Assembly (NCBI GenBank): GCA_036655975.1
Contig: JAVVPD010000012.1
Coordinates: 1 to 34,191, forward strand
Length of the DNA stretch: 34,191 nt
From: CASQEL01 sp036655975
Lineage (GTDB): Bacteria > Desulfobacterota > Desulfovibrionia > Desulfovibrionales > Desulfovibrionaceae
Reading direction: 5' to 3'
Part shown: positions 21,898-31,371 of the stretch, piece after piece
Layout: each line of letters starts with the position of its first letter
How positions within the stretch are numbered: position 1 is the first letter of the stretch
Made by a program: the position numbers and the translations under genes
Notes under the pieces: model-generated
The model's database searches: none
What the model was told of the DNA's origin: nothing
What the model saw: the letters and a program-made list of their open reading frames with translations, nothing else

Positions 21898-22983
21898 GGC
21901 CGCGCAGTGCATGGCCCGCAATTTGTCGGCCGAGGCTTTGCCCCGATTATGCCATTCGAGCGGTAATTGCACCTGAAGCAGCGTGTGTAAGTCTTGACGG
22001 GCGAGTGAAGCCAGGTCTTTGTGGCTATCAGCGTTGACCAAAGCCCAAAAGGGCTTGTCCAACCCTGCATTGTGTACACTGATGAGCAAATCTCGGCGGG
22101 TACCCACGCGCAGCTGTTCATAGGTGCCGCCCTTCATGTGTTCACGGGCTGCCAGTGCTCCGGCCATGATGTAGCGGGTGGGCAGGGCCAAACGTGTGCC
22201 AAGCTGAGTTGCCGCTGGCATGCCGCGTTTTTCATGTCCATAATGGTGGGGGAGAATGTCAGTAGGGGTGGAAATTTTGCCAAGATCGTGGCATAATGCC
22301 ATCCATACGGCCAGTGGGTCACCCGCCACCGTGTCCATTACGTGGCTAATGTGCTCTAAGACACTTCCCCTGTGCCATTGGGGTGGGCCGGCAGGTAAAT
22401 TGTCCGCGTCTGTAAGTTCGCTAAACCACGGTTCAAGCATCTTGCCTTGATCCAGTACGTGCAAAAAGCGTGACGGTTTTGGGCTGCCAAGGGCTTTCAG
22501 TAGCTCACGACCGACACGTTCCGCAGGGAGAAAAATTTGCGCCTCCTGTACCTGCGGACTCCGCATTTGGGTATAGGCTTCCGCATCCACGGTAAAATCG
22601 TGAAAATGCGCCGCAAAGCGGGCCAAACGGAAAGCACGACCGGGATCATCTGCCAAGGCTTTAGCCGAGGCTGGGCGTAGGATTTTGTGCTGCAGATCGT
22701 GCAGAGCCAAAGGGTGGCAGTGTACGGTTCCGTTGACCTCAAGGGCCAGAGCGTTAATGGTAAGATCGCGGGCGAGAAGGTCTTCTTGAATGTTATTGCC
22801 ACGTAGGGGCATGTGTTCCCTGCCTTGGTACAGAAAAACAGCCGTGCTTCGGCCTACCTTGCAGGCTTCAGGATGGGTGCTTAAAAATTCTTCGCCCGTA
22901 CCGGTGAAGGTAAGGTCGAATTCAGAGGGCGTGCAGCCCAAGACGAGATCACGCACGGCTCCCCCCACAAGGTATTCCGTCAT
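21886..22983 (-). CDS. cca: CCA-adding enzyme/poly(A) polymerase-family nucleotidyltransferase with HD domain
   Basis: A 365-residue class II nucleotidyltransferase: GGAVRD at 7-12, the acidic motif SEFDLTF (E-x-D in place of the usual D-x-D), RDLTINALAL, and the nucleotide-recognition part DDPGRAFRLARFAA. A C-terminal HD phosphohydrolase domain follows (VLEHISHVMD; ALCHDLGKI), as in bacterial CCA-adding enzymes. Start ATG 22983 has AAGGAG upstream. It is alone on the minus strand, divergent from birA with a 35-bp gap, and converges on ybeY with a 12-nt overlap. CCA-adding and poly(A)-adding enzymes are not separable by these motifs alone, so the exact activity is less certain. Confidence 0.88.
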   Translation of the reverse strand: MTEYLVGGAVRDLVLGCTPSEFDLTFTGTGEEFLSTHPEACKVGRSTAVFLYQGREHMPLRGNNIQEDLLARDLTINALALEVNGTVHCHPLALHDLQHKILRPASAKALADDPGRAFRLARFAAHFHDFTVDAEAYTQMRSPQVQEAQIFLPAERVGRELLKALGSPKPSRFLHVLDQGKMLEPWFSELTDADNLPAGPPQWHRGSVLEHISHVMDTVAGDPLAVWMALCHDLGKISTPTDILPHHYGHEKRGMPAATQLGTRLALPTRYIMAGALAAREHMKGGTYEQLRVGTRRDLLISVHNAGLDKPFWALVNADSHKDLASLARQDLHTLLQVQLPLEWHNRGKASADKLRAMHCAALLQ

Positions 22984-23018
22984 TGCCTACTCCTTATATA
23001 TACAATGGAGAATAAGTA

Positions 23019-23837
23019 TTGCATAGCCATGGTCAAACGCAAAGAGAACTTTTTACCGCAACTATGCCAGAAGTTCTCCACGATATGGCACTTCCTGCGC
23101 CGGTGTATGTGTATGCCGACCTGTGTTCAACGCTGGATGTGGTGCACACCTTGGCGAAAGAACATTCCTTGCCGCCGTGGACCTCAATCGTGGCCCGCAG
23201 CCAGAGCGGCGGGCGGGGGCAATTGCGCCGGCAATGGGAATCTCCTGTGGGCAATGTGTATGCGGCTTTGTGCTTGCCCTGTGTCCAGCCTTTTTCGACC
23301 AGTGCGTGTGCGCCGGCGGTGGGTTTTCTGGTGGTTCAGGCCTTACGGCGGATGGGGCTTGAGGTGTGCTTGAAATGGCCCAACGATATTGTTTTGTGGC
23401 ACGGACAGAAAGCGTACAAAGTGGGGGGGATTCTGGTTGAAGAGCATCAGCACGGTATTTGGGCGGGAATCGGGATAAATATTCTGCACTCACCCCCAGA
23501 ATCGCGGCTGCGGCCCGCATACGCTTTGCCGGCCAGTCACCTTTCTGCTTTGCTGCCATCACACACATGTAGTGAAGAATTTCACAATATTATCAAATTT
23601 TGGTTGCACCTTGTGAAAGAAGCTTTTTCTTGTTACGAAACTAGAGTGCTTGCACATGACAGCTGGTGCGAGGCTGCTAGCGAGCTGTTGTTGTGGCGGG
23701 GAAGCATGGTCAACTTGTATGATGATCCGCTGCATATTTACGCTCGCTTGGCAGGTATCGGGCCTTCGGGTGGTGTATGTCTTGAACGCCATGGCGTGGT
23801 TGAAGAGTTTTTCAGTGGAAGTTTGCGTCTTTGTTAG
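23019..23837 (+). CDS. birA: Biotin-[carboxylase] ligase
   Basis: A 272-residue biotin protein ligase without the N-terminal repressor helix-turn-helix, so a pure ligase. GGRGQLRRQWESPVGN (64-79) is the biotinyl-AMP loop (usually GRGRxGRxW), KWPNDI (119-124) binds biotin, and KVGGILVEE (134 on) carries the catalytic-lysine region. Start: a TTG at 23019 has GGAG eight bases upstream, whereas the first in-frame ATG, 23064, has no such site; both give a complete catalytic domain. It precedes the pyruvate carboxylase gene by 61 nt, whose product is its likely substrate. Confidence 0.88.
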   Translation: MHSHGQTQRELFTATMPEVLHDMALPAPVYVYADLCSTLDVVHTLAKEHSLPPWTSIVARSQSGGRGQLRRQWESPVGNVYAALCLPCVQPFSTSACAPAVGFLVVQALRRMGLEVCLKWPNDIVLWHGQKAYKVGGILVEEHQHGIWAGIGINILHSPPESRLRPAYALPASHLSALLPSHTCSEEFHNIIKFWLHLVKEAFSCYETRVLAHDSWCEAASELLLWRGSMVNLYDDPLHIYARLAGIGPSGGVCLERHGVVEEFFSGSLRLC

Positions 23838-23898
23838 GTTCATTTGATGATATTGAAACATTTTTGAGGCAGAACAAAGCCTCTGAAGGCAGAGATTC

Positions 23899-26800
23899 AT
23901 GAGCATCAAGACTTTTGGTGAGGTTCAAGAAGAACTTAAGGGAAATGCTATTCTGGTGGCGAACCGGGGTATTTGGGGGCGGCGCATCTGTCGTTCTATC
24001 CGTGAGCGTTTTGAGGCTATCGCCGTTATGACCGCCACTGATGTGGACAAAACCGCTCCTGCGGCGGGTGCTGCACAAGAATTATTACTCTTAGGTGAAG
24101 ATCCGCGAGCGTATCTTGATGTTGACAGAATTATTCATCTTGCCAAACAGCGGGGTATTATCGCCATTCACCCCGGTTGGGGCTTTGCTTCGGAAGACGA
24201 ACAATTTCCGCGCAAATGTGCCAACGCAGGGCTGATTTTTATCGGTGCCACTGCTGAAGCCATGAATCTGCTGGGGAATAAGGTTCAAGCACGTAATATT
24301 GCAAAAAAACTTAATATTCCTGTTGTTCCCGGCTCAGACGGCGCGGTGGATGTAGCAACAGCCCGCAAATTGATTCACGAAATTGGCTTGCCCATTATGC
24401 TGAAGGCCGAAGGCGGGGGCGGCGGTCGGGGTATTTTTGCCATTCATAATGAAGCGGAACTGGAAGATGCTTTTTTTAAAGCTTCGACCATGGCTCAGGC
24501 TTCTTTTGGCAACCCGCGTCTTTTTGTGGAAAAATATCTGCAATCCGTGCGCCATATTGAAATTCAAGTCATCGCCGACAAGCACGGTAATGTGTTTGCT
24601 TTTGACGAACGCGACTGCACAGTACAGCGCAATCATCAAAAACTTATTGAAATCACACCTTCCCCGTGGAGTGGTATCACCCCTGAATTGCGCGAGCGCC
24701 TTAAAGACTATGCGCGCCGTTTGATTTTGGAAGTGGGCTATCATTCGTTGGCAACGGTAGAGTTTTTGGTCACCACCGATGGCGTACCCTACATGATCGA
24801 AGTCAACACCCGTCTGCAGGTGGAACACGGCATCACCGAATGCCGTTACGGCATAGATTTGGTGGAAGAACAAATAGCCATTGCCTTTGGGGCCCATTTG
24901 CGTATCAGCGAAAAAAGTAATCCTCCCATGCATTTTGCCATGCAGGTGCGAATCAATTGTGAAGACCCGCAAGCGCATTTCACGCCCAATTCTGGTCTGG
25001 TTACGCGCTATGTGTCCCCCGGTGGGCCGGGTGTCCGTTTGGACTCTAACATGTCCGCAGGGTATGATTTTCCGCCCAATTACGACTCGGCTGGCTCCCT
25101 GCTGATTACCTATGCTCAGGATTGGGACAAAACCATCGGTATTATGAAGCGTGCCCTCAGCGAATATATTGTCGGTGGGCTGAAAACGACTATTCCTTTC
25201 TACCGTCAAGTATTGCGGCACCCCCGCTTTATTTCGGGCAACTTTGATACCAATTTTATTGCCAACACCCCAGAATTGATGTGCTACACCGATCTTGCCC
25301 CTGAAGGTGAGCGTTTAGCCCGACTGGTGGCGGAAATTTCTGCCAAAGGCTTTAATCCCTATGTGCAATTGGGGCAGTACCGCACCGTAGATACGCCGCG
25401 TATGCCTAATTTTGAACCTGTGCTGCCCACTATCCGGGCGGAGCTGCGGCGCACCCCTTCACCCTACCCGCACGGAGACCGCAAAGCTTTGCTGGCGTAT
25501 GTGCGCGACTCAAACTATGTGCATTTTACCGATACCACCCCGCGTGACTTTACCCAGTCCAACAGTGGCAATCGTTTCCGCCTTGCCGAAGATATGTTGC
25601 TGGGGCCTTATTTAGATAATGCGGGCTATTTCTCCATTGAAAGCGGTGGGGGGGCGCATTTTCATGTGGCTATGCTGGCAAACATGACCTATCCCTTCAC
25701 GGAAGCTCGGGAATGGAACCGCTTTGCGCCAAAAACGTTGAAGCAGATTCTTGTGCGGTCCACGAATGTGCTGGGTTACACGCCGCAACCCCGTAATCTT
25801 ATGCGGCTTACCGGTGAAATGATTTGCGAACATAATCATGTTATCCGCTGTTTTGATTTTTTGAATCACATTGAAAACATGCGCCCCTTAGCGGAAGTAG
25901 TTCTCAACCGCAATGATGTCGTTTTTGAGCCTGCAATTTCCTTGTCATGGGCTAAGGGCTTTGATGTACCGCATTATTTGGGCGTTGTTGAACATATTCT
26001 GCATATGGCTGGACAGATTATGGGAGTCAGCAAGGCAGAAGCCTCGCGGCAGATTATTTTGGGGCTCAAAGATATGGCGGGCGTTTGTCCCCCACGTTTT
26101 ATGACAGAACTCGTTAGCGCTTTGCGTCGTGCGTGGCCGGAGCTTGTGCTGCACTACCACCGCCACTATACTGACGGCTTGTTTGTGCCGGCTTGTGCGG
26201 CCGCGGCTAAAGCTGGCGCACATATTTTGGACGTGGGTTTGGGGGCGGCGGTTCGTTCGTATGGGCAGGGTGATGTGCTGTCCATGGCGGCCTATCTGGA
26301 AGATGAGCTGGGCCTGAGTACCAAAATCAACAAAGATGCCATCCGTAACGCTAATTTTGTGTGTAAACAGATTATGCCTTATTATGACCGTTATTGTTCT
26401 CCCTATTTTCAGGGCCTTGATTATGACGTGGTAGAACACGCCATGCCCGGCGGAGCTACCTCCTCGTCACAAGAAGGGGCGCTCAAACAGGGGTATATCC
26501 ATCTGTTGCCGTACATGCTGAAATTCCTTGCGGGTACCCGCAAGGTGGTACGCTACCATGATGTGACTCCCGGCTCACAAATCACCTGGAATACCGCATT
26601 TTTGGCGGTGACAGGCGCGTGGAAGCGGGGCGGTGAAGAAGAAGTAAAATACCTTTTGGGAGTGCTGAACGAGGTGACCCGCATCAGTGAAGCGGATTTG
26701 AGCCCTGAAATACGCGAAGCCCGCCTGAGTATTTATCAGGATTGTAATGATGCTTTCCGTAATCTGCTTTTAGGTAAATTTGGCAAGCTGCCCTTGGGTT

Positions 26801-27603
26801 TCCCGGCCGATTGGGTGTACCAAAGCGCTTTTGGCAATGGCTGGAAAAACGCTATTGCCTCGCGCACGGAGGATTCACCACTGGCAACGCTGCGGGATAT
26901 CAACCTTGCGGCGGAAGAACAATCCATCATCGATGTTATTAAGCGCAAACCTACGGAAGAAGAATTTGTGCTGTACTTGAACCATCCGGGGGATGCGCTC
27001 AAAACCATTCAGTTTAAAGCCACTTTCGGTGATCCCAATAATTTGCCTTTACACGTGTGGTTTGAAGGCATGAAGCCCGGACAGGATTTGTATTTTAACG
27101 AATCCCGTGGTAAACCTCATCATCTCTCTCTGTTGAGCATTTCGCGCCCTAATGTTTTGGGCGTGTCGGTGTGCCGCTACGTGCTGGATTCGGAAATTAT
27201 GAGCTGCGAAGTGCAGGTCAACCAGCCCGAAACCTCGGCAAGCAAGGGGCTGGTGAAGGCTGATCCTGCCAATCCGCAGCAGATTGGCGCCCCCAGCAAC
27301 GGAGATTTGTGGGTAATGTACGTACATCCGGGGGATATTGTTACAAAAGGTGAAGAACTGTTCAACGTGTCCATCATGAAGCAGGAAAAAGCCGTTTTGG
27401 CGCCGATGGACGGCATTGTGAAACGTGTTTTAAAAACGGCAGACTATCGGGAAAGCAAACAAATGGTTTCGGTTCGTGAAGGTGAACTTATTGTTGAACT
27501 CGGGCCTGTGCCGCGCGTTTGTCACAATGAAGCCTGTGGAAGACCCATTATCATGGAAGATATTGAGTATTGTCCCTATTGCGGTGACCGTTTACAAAAA
27601 TAG
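23899..27603 (+). CDS. pyc: Pyruvate carboxylase with C-terminal zinc-ribbon tail
   Basis: A 1234-residue single-chain biotin carboxylase fusion. The biotin carboxylase domain (ILVANRGIWGRRI; HPGWGFASED; GGGGGRGI at about 172-179; MIEVNTRLQVEHGITE) is followed by a carboxyltransferase TIM barrel (DTTPRD from 545; LKDMAG with Lys724 as the likely carbamylated lysine; HYHRH, 752-756, as metal ligands), and a biotinyl domain with Lys1161 in IMKQEK. It should convert pyruvate to oxaloacetate. The barrel is quite diverged (usually DAHQS and HTHDT). After the biotin domain comes a tail with Cys1208, Cys1213, Cys1225 and Cys1228 that looks like a zinc ribbon, which pyruvate carboxylases usually lack. 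It sits between birA and a PEP-synthase-like gene. Confidence 0.85.
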   Translation: MSIKTFGEVQEELKGNAILVANRGIWGRRICRSIRERFEAIAVMTATDVDKTAPAAGAAQELLLLGEDPRAYLDVDRIIHLAKQRGIIAIHPGWGFASEDEQFPRKCANAGLIFIGATAEAMNLLGNKVQARNIAKKLNIPVVPGSDGAVDVATARKLIHEIGLPIMLKAEGGGGGRGIFAIHNEAELEDAFFKASTMAQASFGNPRLFVEKYLQSVRHIEIQVIADKHGNVFAFDERDCTVQRNHQKLIEITPSPWSGITPELRERLKDYARRLILEVGYHSLATVEFLVTTDGVPYMIEVNTRLQVEHGITECRYGIDLVEEQIAIAFGAHLRISEKSNPPMHFAMQVRINCEDPQAHFTPNSGLVTRYVSPGGPGVRLDSNMSAGYDFPPNYDSAGSLLITYAQDWDKTIGIMKRALSEYIVGGLKTTIPFYRQVLRHPRFISGNFDTNFIANTPELMCYTDLAPEGERLARLVAEISAKGFNPYVQLGQYRTVDTPRMPNFEPVLPTIRAELRRTPSPYPHGDRKALLAYVRDSNYVHFTDTTPRDFTQSNSGNRFRLAEDMLLGPYLDNAGYFSIESGGGAHFHVAMLANMTYPFTEAREWNRFAPKTLKQILVRSTNVLGYTPQPRNLMRLTGEMICEHNHVIRCFDFLNHIENMRPLAEVVLNRNDVVFEPAISLSWAKGFDVPHYLGVVEHILHMAGQIMGVSKAEASRQIILGLKDMAGVCPPRFMTELVSALRRAWPELVLHYHRHYTDGLFVPACAAAAKAGAHILDVGLGAAVRSYGQGDVLSMAAYLEDELGLSTKINKDAIRNANFVCKQIMPYYDRYCSPYFQGLDYDVVEHAMPGGATSSSQEGALKQGYIHLLPYMLKFLAGTRKVVRYHDVTPGSQITWNTAFLAVTGAWKRGGEEEVKYLLGVLNEVTRISEADLSPEIREARLSIYQDCNDAFRNLLLGKFGKLPLGFPADWVYQSAFGNGWKNAIASRTEDSPLATLRDINLAAEEQSIIDVIKRKPTEEEFVLYLNHPGDALKTIQFKATFGDPNNLPLHVWFEGMKPGQDLYFNESRGKPHHLSLLSISRPNVLGVSVCRYVLDSEIMSCEVQVNQPETSASKGLVKADPANPQQIGAPSNGDLWVMYVHPGDIVTKGEELFNVSIMKQEKAVLAPMDGIVKRVLKTADYRESKQMVSVREGELIVELGPVPRVCHNEACGRPIIMEDIEYCPYCGDRLQK

Positions 27604-27711
27604 AGGATACGGAACTTTTTTGTTGCAAATGGGGTATTTTTAGAAGAGGATAAACCATCTCTGTAAGAATGGTATATACTCTTTCATCTGGTCTCAATCC
27701 GGGAGGATGTC

Positions 27712-30700
27712 ATGGTCAAAAACCAGTCAGCCACCAAGCCTGTAACCACTAAGCGTAAGGGTGAAACATCTGTGGAAGACATTACCAAGAAGCTGGTGCT
27801 TACTGGCGCTGACATCGTGGGCATTGGCACTGATGCGGAATTGCTCGTTGGCGGGAAAAACTATAATACAGCCTTAATCAGCGAGATTAAGGGTATTCAG
27901 GCCCCGCATTTTAGAGCAATTTCCTCCATTGCCTTTAACCGCGTTCTTGATGAAACTACGGTTATTGCCAAGCTGGTACGCTCAATTGTTGATAAAGAAT
28001 ATAAACGTATCGATTGGAATGATTCTGAAATTAACCAAGATCCCGATTTTTTACAAAAATTTGTCAGAGTCTTGGGTAAGCAGATTCAAGAAGCTGCCGC
28101 GTTACAAAGTGACCAGCAACAAATACGCCTTCGCACCTTCGTGAACAATGTTGTTGAAGGCTTTGCCACTTCGCCTGAGGGTATTGACCAATTACGGAAA
28201 AGATCCATCCTTGTACAAGCTGCTATTTTATCAGTAATTTTGCCCAAGGATGTCATGGATGCCGTGCGTAGTGCTTATCTGGGTATTTGTAAAGATGCTC
28301 AGGAAGAAGGTGTGGCTGTGGCTGTGCGTTCTTCGGCAGCGGGGGAAGATTCCCGCAAAAAAGCCTTCGCAGGTTTGCAAGATACCTATCTGAATATGGT
28401 AGGTGACGATAAAGTTGTGCAAGCCTATCATTGGGATTGCGCTTCGGCCTATAATTTACGCTCCATGACCTATCGCCGTGAAGCCATTTTGGATGCCTTG
28501 ATCAAGGCTGAAGAAACGGGCGATGAATCTATCGCCATTACTGCCAAACAGGAATGGGCCATCGAAAACACCTCTTTATCGGTGTGTATGATGCGTATGA
28601 TCAATCCTGTTATTTCAGGCACGGCCTTTTCTGCCGATACCGCTACAGGATGCCGTGGCACAGACCGTAAAGATCTTGTCAGCATTGACGTGAGTTATGG
28701 TCTGGGTGAAGCCGTTGTGGGCGGGAAAGTGACCCCCGACAAGCTTTATGTCTTCCAGCGTGATGACGGTGCCGAAGTGGTTATCCGTCAGATGGGCTGC
28801 AAAGACATGAAAATTGTTTATGACGAGAAGGGCGGCACAAAGGAAGTTCCCGTTCCAGAATTGGAAGCCTTGCGCTGGGCCTTGTCGTTGCAACAAGCCG
28901 AACGTGTTGCCAAGGGCGTTCGTGCGGTCAGTGCTGCCTATGGCGGCATGATTATGGATACAGAATTCTGTATCGATTCCAAAGACGAATTGTGGTTTGT
29001 ACAGGCCCGTCCCGAAACCCGCTGGAATGAAGAACTGGAATTGCACCCGCATACCATCTTTATGCGGCGGCGCGAGGTGGACGAAAAAGCCGCTGCTCAG
29101 GCCGAAATTTTGGTGGAAGGCAATGGCGCTTCCCGTGGTGCCGGGCAAGGCAAGGTTAAGTTTTTGCGTTCGGCCCTTGAATTGAATAAAATATCCAAGG
29201 GTGATGTGCTTGCCGCTGACCGTACGGATCCGGATATGGTGCCGGGCATGCGGGTTGCTTCCGCTATCATGGCGGACGTGGGCGGTGACACCAGCCATGC
29301 GGCCATTACCTCGCGTGAATTGGGTATTGCAGCCGTTATTGGCATTCAGCGTGTTGATATTTTACGAGCGCTGGACGGAGCGGAAGTCACCGTTGATGGT
29401 ACACGCGGGCGTGTCTATCGCGGCTTGCTTCCCCTGCATGAAGTGGGCGGCGAAATGGATTTGTCCAAACTGCCTCCCACCAAAACCAAGGTGGGCCTTG
29501 TGCTTGCAGACGTGGGGCAGGCTTTATTCTTGTCGCGCCTGCGGCGTCTCCCAGAATTTGAAGTGGGGCTGCTGCGTGCTGAGTTTATGCTGGGGAATAT
29601 CAGTATTCACCCTGCCGCATTGGAAGCCTTTGACAACGGCACTCTTGAAAGTATTGTCCACACCAAATTGAAAGAGATGGAAAACCGTCTTTCCAAGGTG
29701 TTGCGCGAACAGATGGCGGCTGGACTTATTGTCTTCAATTTTAAAATTCGTGAATATGTTGGTGAAATCACGGGCCTTGCCGAGGAAATCGACAAACTGG
29801 CTTCTGCTGATAAAACCCTTGGGGCTGAAGAAGTTCTGTTACAGCATCGCAAATTGCGTGAACTGGACCATAAACTTGACCAGCACATGGAAATGGCAAC
29901 CCGCCGCTTAGACGTACTCAAGAGTTCTGTGGATATTGCTGATCATGTACGGGTTATCATGGGATTTGAAGACGAATTGACTTTGTTGTCCCATTCTGAT
30001 CCCGAAGACGCAAAGCGCCGTGCGGAAATTGAAGCTACTGTAGACGCACATGTTGCACGGGTAAAAGATTTACCGCAAGTAAGCCGTTTACTGGAAAATA
30101 TCAGCCGTCTGCGTGAAGAAGTGGGCTTACGCACCGGGGTAAAGAAAGAAATGGATGAAGTACGGGGGCTTATTGATAAGATCCGTAAAATCATCAAGTC
30201 ACGCGGTTTCCGTACGGGTAAAGAACATTATGTGCAAACCTTGGCACAAAGCTTGGCCTTATTTGCCATGGCTTTCTACGGCAAATCCATTGTGTACCGC
30301 ACGACAGACTTTAAAAGTAACGAGTATTGTAATCTGCTGGGCGGTAATCTGTTTGAACAGGTTGAAGCCAATCCTATGCTCGGCTATCGCGGTGTTTCCC
30401 GCCACATCCATGATTGGGAAATTGAAGCCTTTAAATTGGCTCGTGGTATGTACGGTGGCAGTAACCTGCAAATGATGCTGCCCTTTGTGCGTACCCTTGA
30501 GGAAGCCCGCTCCATGCGCCGTTACCTTGAACAGGTGCATAAGCTGAAACCCGGTCAGGATGGTCTTAAAATTATCCTTATGTCGGAAATTCCCGCCAAC
30601 GCTATTCTTGCCAAACAGTTTATTGAAGAATTCGATGGTTTCTCTATTGGTTCTAATGATATGACCCAAATGGTTCTGGCGACAGACCGTGACAATGCTA

Positions 30701-31293
30701 GTCTTGCTCATATCTATGATGAAGAAGATCCCGCCGTGGTCTGGGCCATTTTAGTGACCATTTTTACCGGACAGCGATATTGCAAAAAGGTGGGTTTCTG
30801 CGGACAGGGTGTTTCCAATAGTCTTATCCTGCGCGGCCTTGTCGCCATTGCGGGTATTGCCTCAGCTTCGGTTGTACCTGATACCTTCTATCAAACCCGC
30901 TTTGACATCGCCGCTGTGGAAGCTGAAAAGATCCCCACCGAAGGTTTGGGGGATTGGCTCATTGAACAACATCATGAACGCCTCGAATCGTTGATGGAAA
31001 AGCACGGCTATGGGCATATTTTGAAAAAATATACCCAACCAGCGGATATCAGCGAATGGTATGAAGGCGAATTGCAGCGCCGTCATGAACAATTGCGTGA
31101 ACATCTGGATACCCCTAAGGAATCCTTCTATCGGGCAGAGCTTCAGGCTTTTCGTTCTGCCTTCCACAAACCCGTCTTGTACGCTACGTGGGATTGGGGC
31201 ACAACGGTGTTTGACGCTATGCGTCAGGCAGGCTTCAATAGCTACGACGCACACGCTAAGGCTCTTGAAGAATACCGCAAGGTTAAATGGTAG
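27712..31293 (+). CDS. PEP synthase/PPDK-like protein with coiled-coil insertion
   Basis: A 1193-residue protein of the PEP synthase/pyruvate phosphate dikinase family (usual length about 800-900). The ATP-grasp part has VAVRSSAAGEDSRKKAFAGLQDTYLN and ISVSYGLGEAVVGG-like SIDVSYGLGEAVVGGKVTPD. The phosphohistidine swivel domain has His529 (GGDTSHAAITSRELGIAAVIG). The PEP/pyruvate barrel has GLLRAEFML (near 620), RTTDFKSNEY (near 862) and catalytic Cys1030 (FCGQG). Between 620 and 862 lies a long helical, coiled-coil-prone insert (KLRELDHKLDQHMEMATRRL; SRLLENISRLREEVGL). With pyruvate carboxylase upstream it fits gluconeogenic conversion of pyruvate. ATG 27712 has GGGAGG upstream. The 108-nt gap before it may hold a separate promoter. 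Confidence 0.85.
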   Translation: MVKNQSATKPVTTKRKGETSVEDITKKLVLTGADIVGIGTDAELLVGGKNYNTALISEIKGIQAPHFRAISSIAFNRVLDETTVIAKLVRSIVDKEYKRIDWNDSEINQDPDFLQKFVRVLGKQIQEAAALQSDQQQIRLRTFVNNVVEGFATSPEGIDQLRKRSILVQAAILSVILPKDVMDAVRSAYLGICKDAQEEGVAVAVRSSAAGEDSRKKAFAGLQDTYLNMVGDDKVVQAYHWDCASAYNLRSMTYRREAILDALIKAEETGDESIAITAKQEWAIENTSLSVCMMRMINPVISGTAFSADTATGCRGTDRKDLVSIDVSYGLGEAVVGGKVTPDKLYVFQRDDGAEVVIRQMGCKDMKIVYDEKGGTKEVPVPELEALRWALSLQQAERVAKGVRAVSAAYGGMIMDTEFCIDSKDELWFVQARPETRWNEELELHPHTIFMRRREVDEKAAAQAEILVEGNGASRGAGQGKVKFLRSALELNKISKGDVLAADRTDPDMVPGMRVASAIMADVGGDTSHAAITSRELGIAAVIGIQRVDILRALDGAEVTVDGTRGRVYRGLLPLHEVGGEMDLSKLPPTKTKVGLVLADVGQALFLSRLRRLPEFEVGLLRAEFMLGNISIHPAALEAFDNGTLESIVHTKLKEMENRLSKVLREQMAAGLIVFNFKIREYVGEITGLAEEIDKLASADKTLGAEEVLLQHRKLRELDHKLDQHMEMATRRLDVLKSSVDIADHVRVIMGFEDELTLLSHSDPEDAKRRAEIEATVDAHVARVKDLPQVSRLLENISRLREEVGLRTGVKKEMDEVRGLIDKIRKIIKSRGFRTGKEHYVQTLAQSLALFAMAFYGKSIVYRTTDFKSNEYCNLLGGNLFEQVEANPMLGYRGVSRHIHDWEIEAFKLARGMYGGSNLQMMLPFVRTLEEARSMRRYLEQVHKLKPGQDGLKIILMSEIPANAILAKQFIEEFDGFSIGSNDMTQMVLATDRDNASLAHIYDEEDPAVVWAILVTIFTGQRYCKKVGFCGQGVSNSLILRGLVAIAGIASASVVPDTFYQTRFDIAAVEAEKIPTEGLGDWLIEQHHERLESLMEKHGYGHILKKYTQPADISEWYEGELQRRHEQLREHLDTPKESFYRAELQAFRSAFHKPVLYATWDWGTTVFDAMRQAGFNSYDAHAKALEEYRKVKW

Positions 31294-31310
31294 AAAGCTC
31301 TATTGTAGAT

Positions 31311-31346
31311 ATATAAAAAAGGGGCCTTGTGGCCCCTTTTTTATAT
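31311..31346. terminator. Strong bidirectional rho-independent terminator
   Basis: ATATAAAAAAGGGGCC (31311-31326) and GGCCCCTTTTTTATAT (31331-31346) form a 16-bp stem around the tetraloop TTGT. GGCCCC is followed by a six-T run on the plus strand, and the complementary A-run gives a T-run on the minus strand. It ends the birA-pyc-PEP-synthase transcript and, from the other side, the degP transcript. It is the cleanest terminator in the window. Confidence 0.9.
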
Positions 31347-31348
31347 AA

Positions 31349-31368
31349 TACGGCTTTTGAAAGCCGTA
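31349..31368. terminator. Short second hairpin downstream of the bidirectional terminator
   Basis: TACGGCTTT (31349-31357) and AAAGCCGTA (31360-31368) form a 9-bp stem with a very small loop, directly beyond the degP stop and before the strong terminator when read on the minus strand. It may help pause polymerase or act as a 3' mRNA stabiliser for degP. Confidence 0.5.
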
Positions 31369-31371
31369 TAC

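Noticed and set aside
24334..25221. A 295-codon antisense frame in the pyruvate carboxylase gene
   Set aside because: Shadow of a conserved coding region on the other strand.
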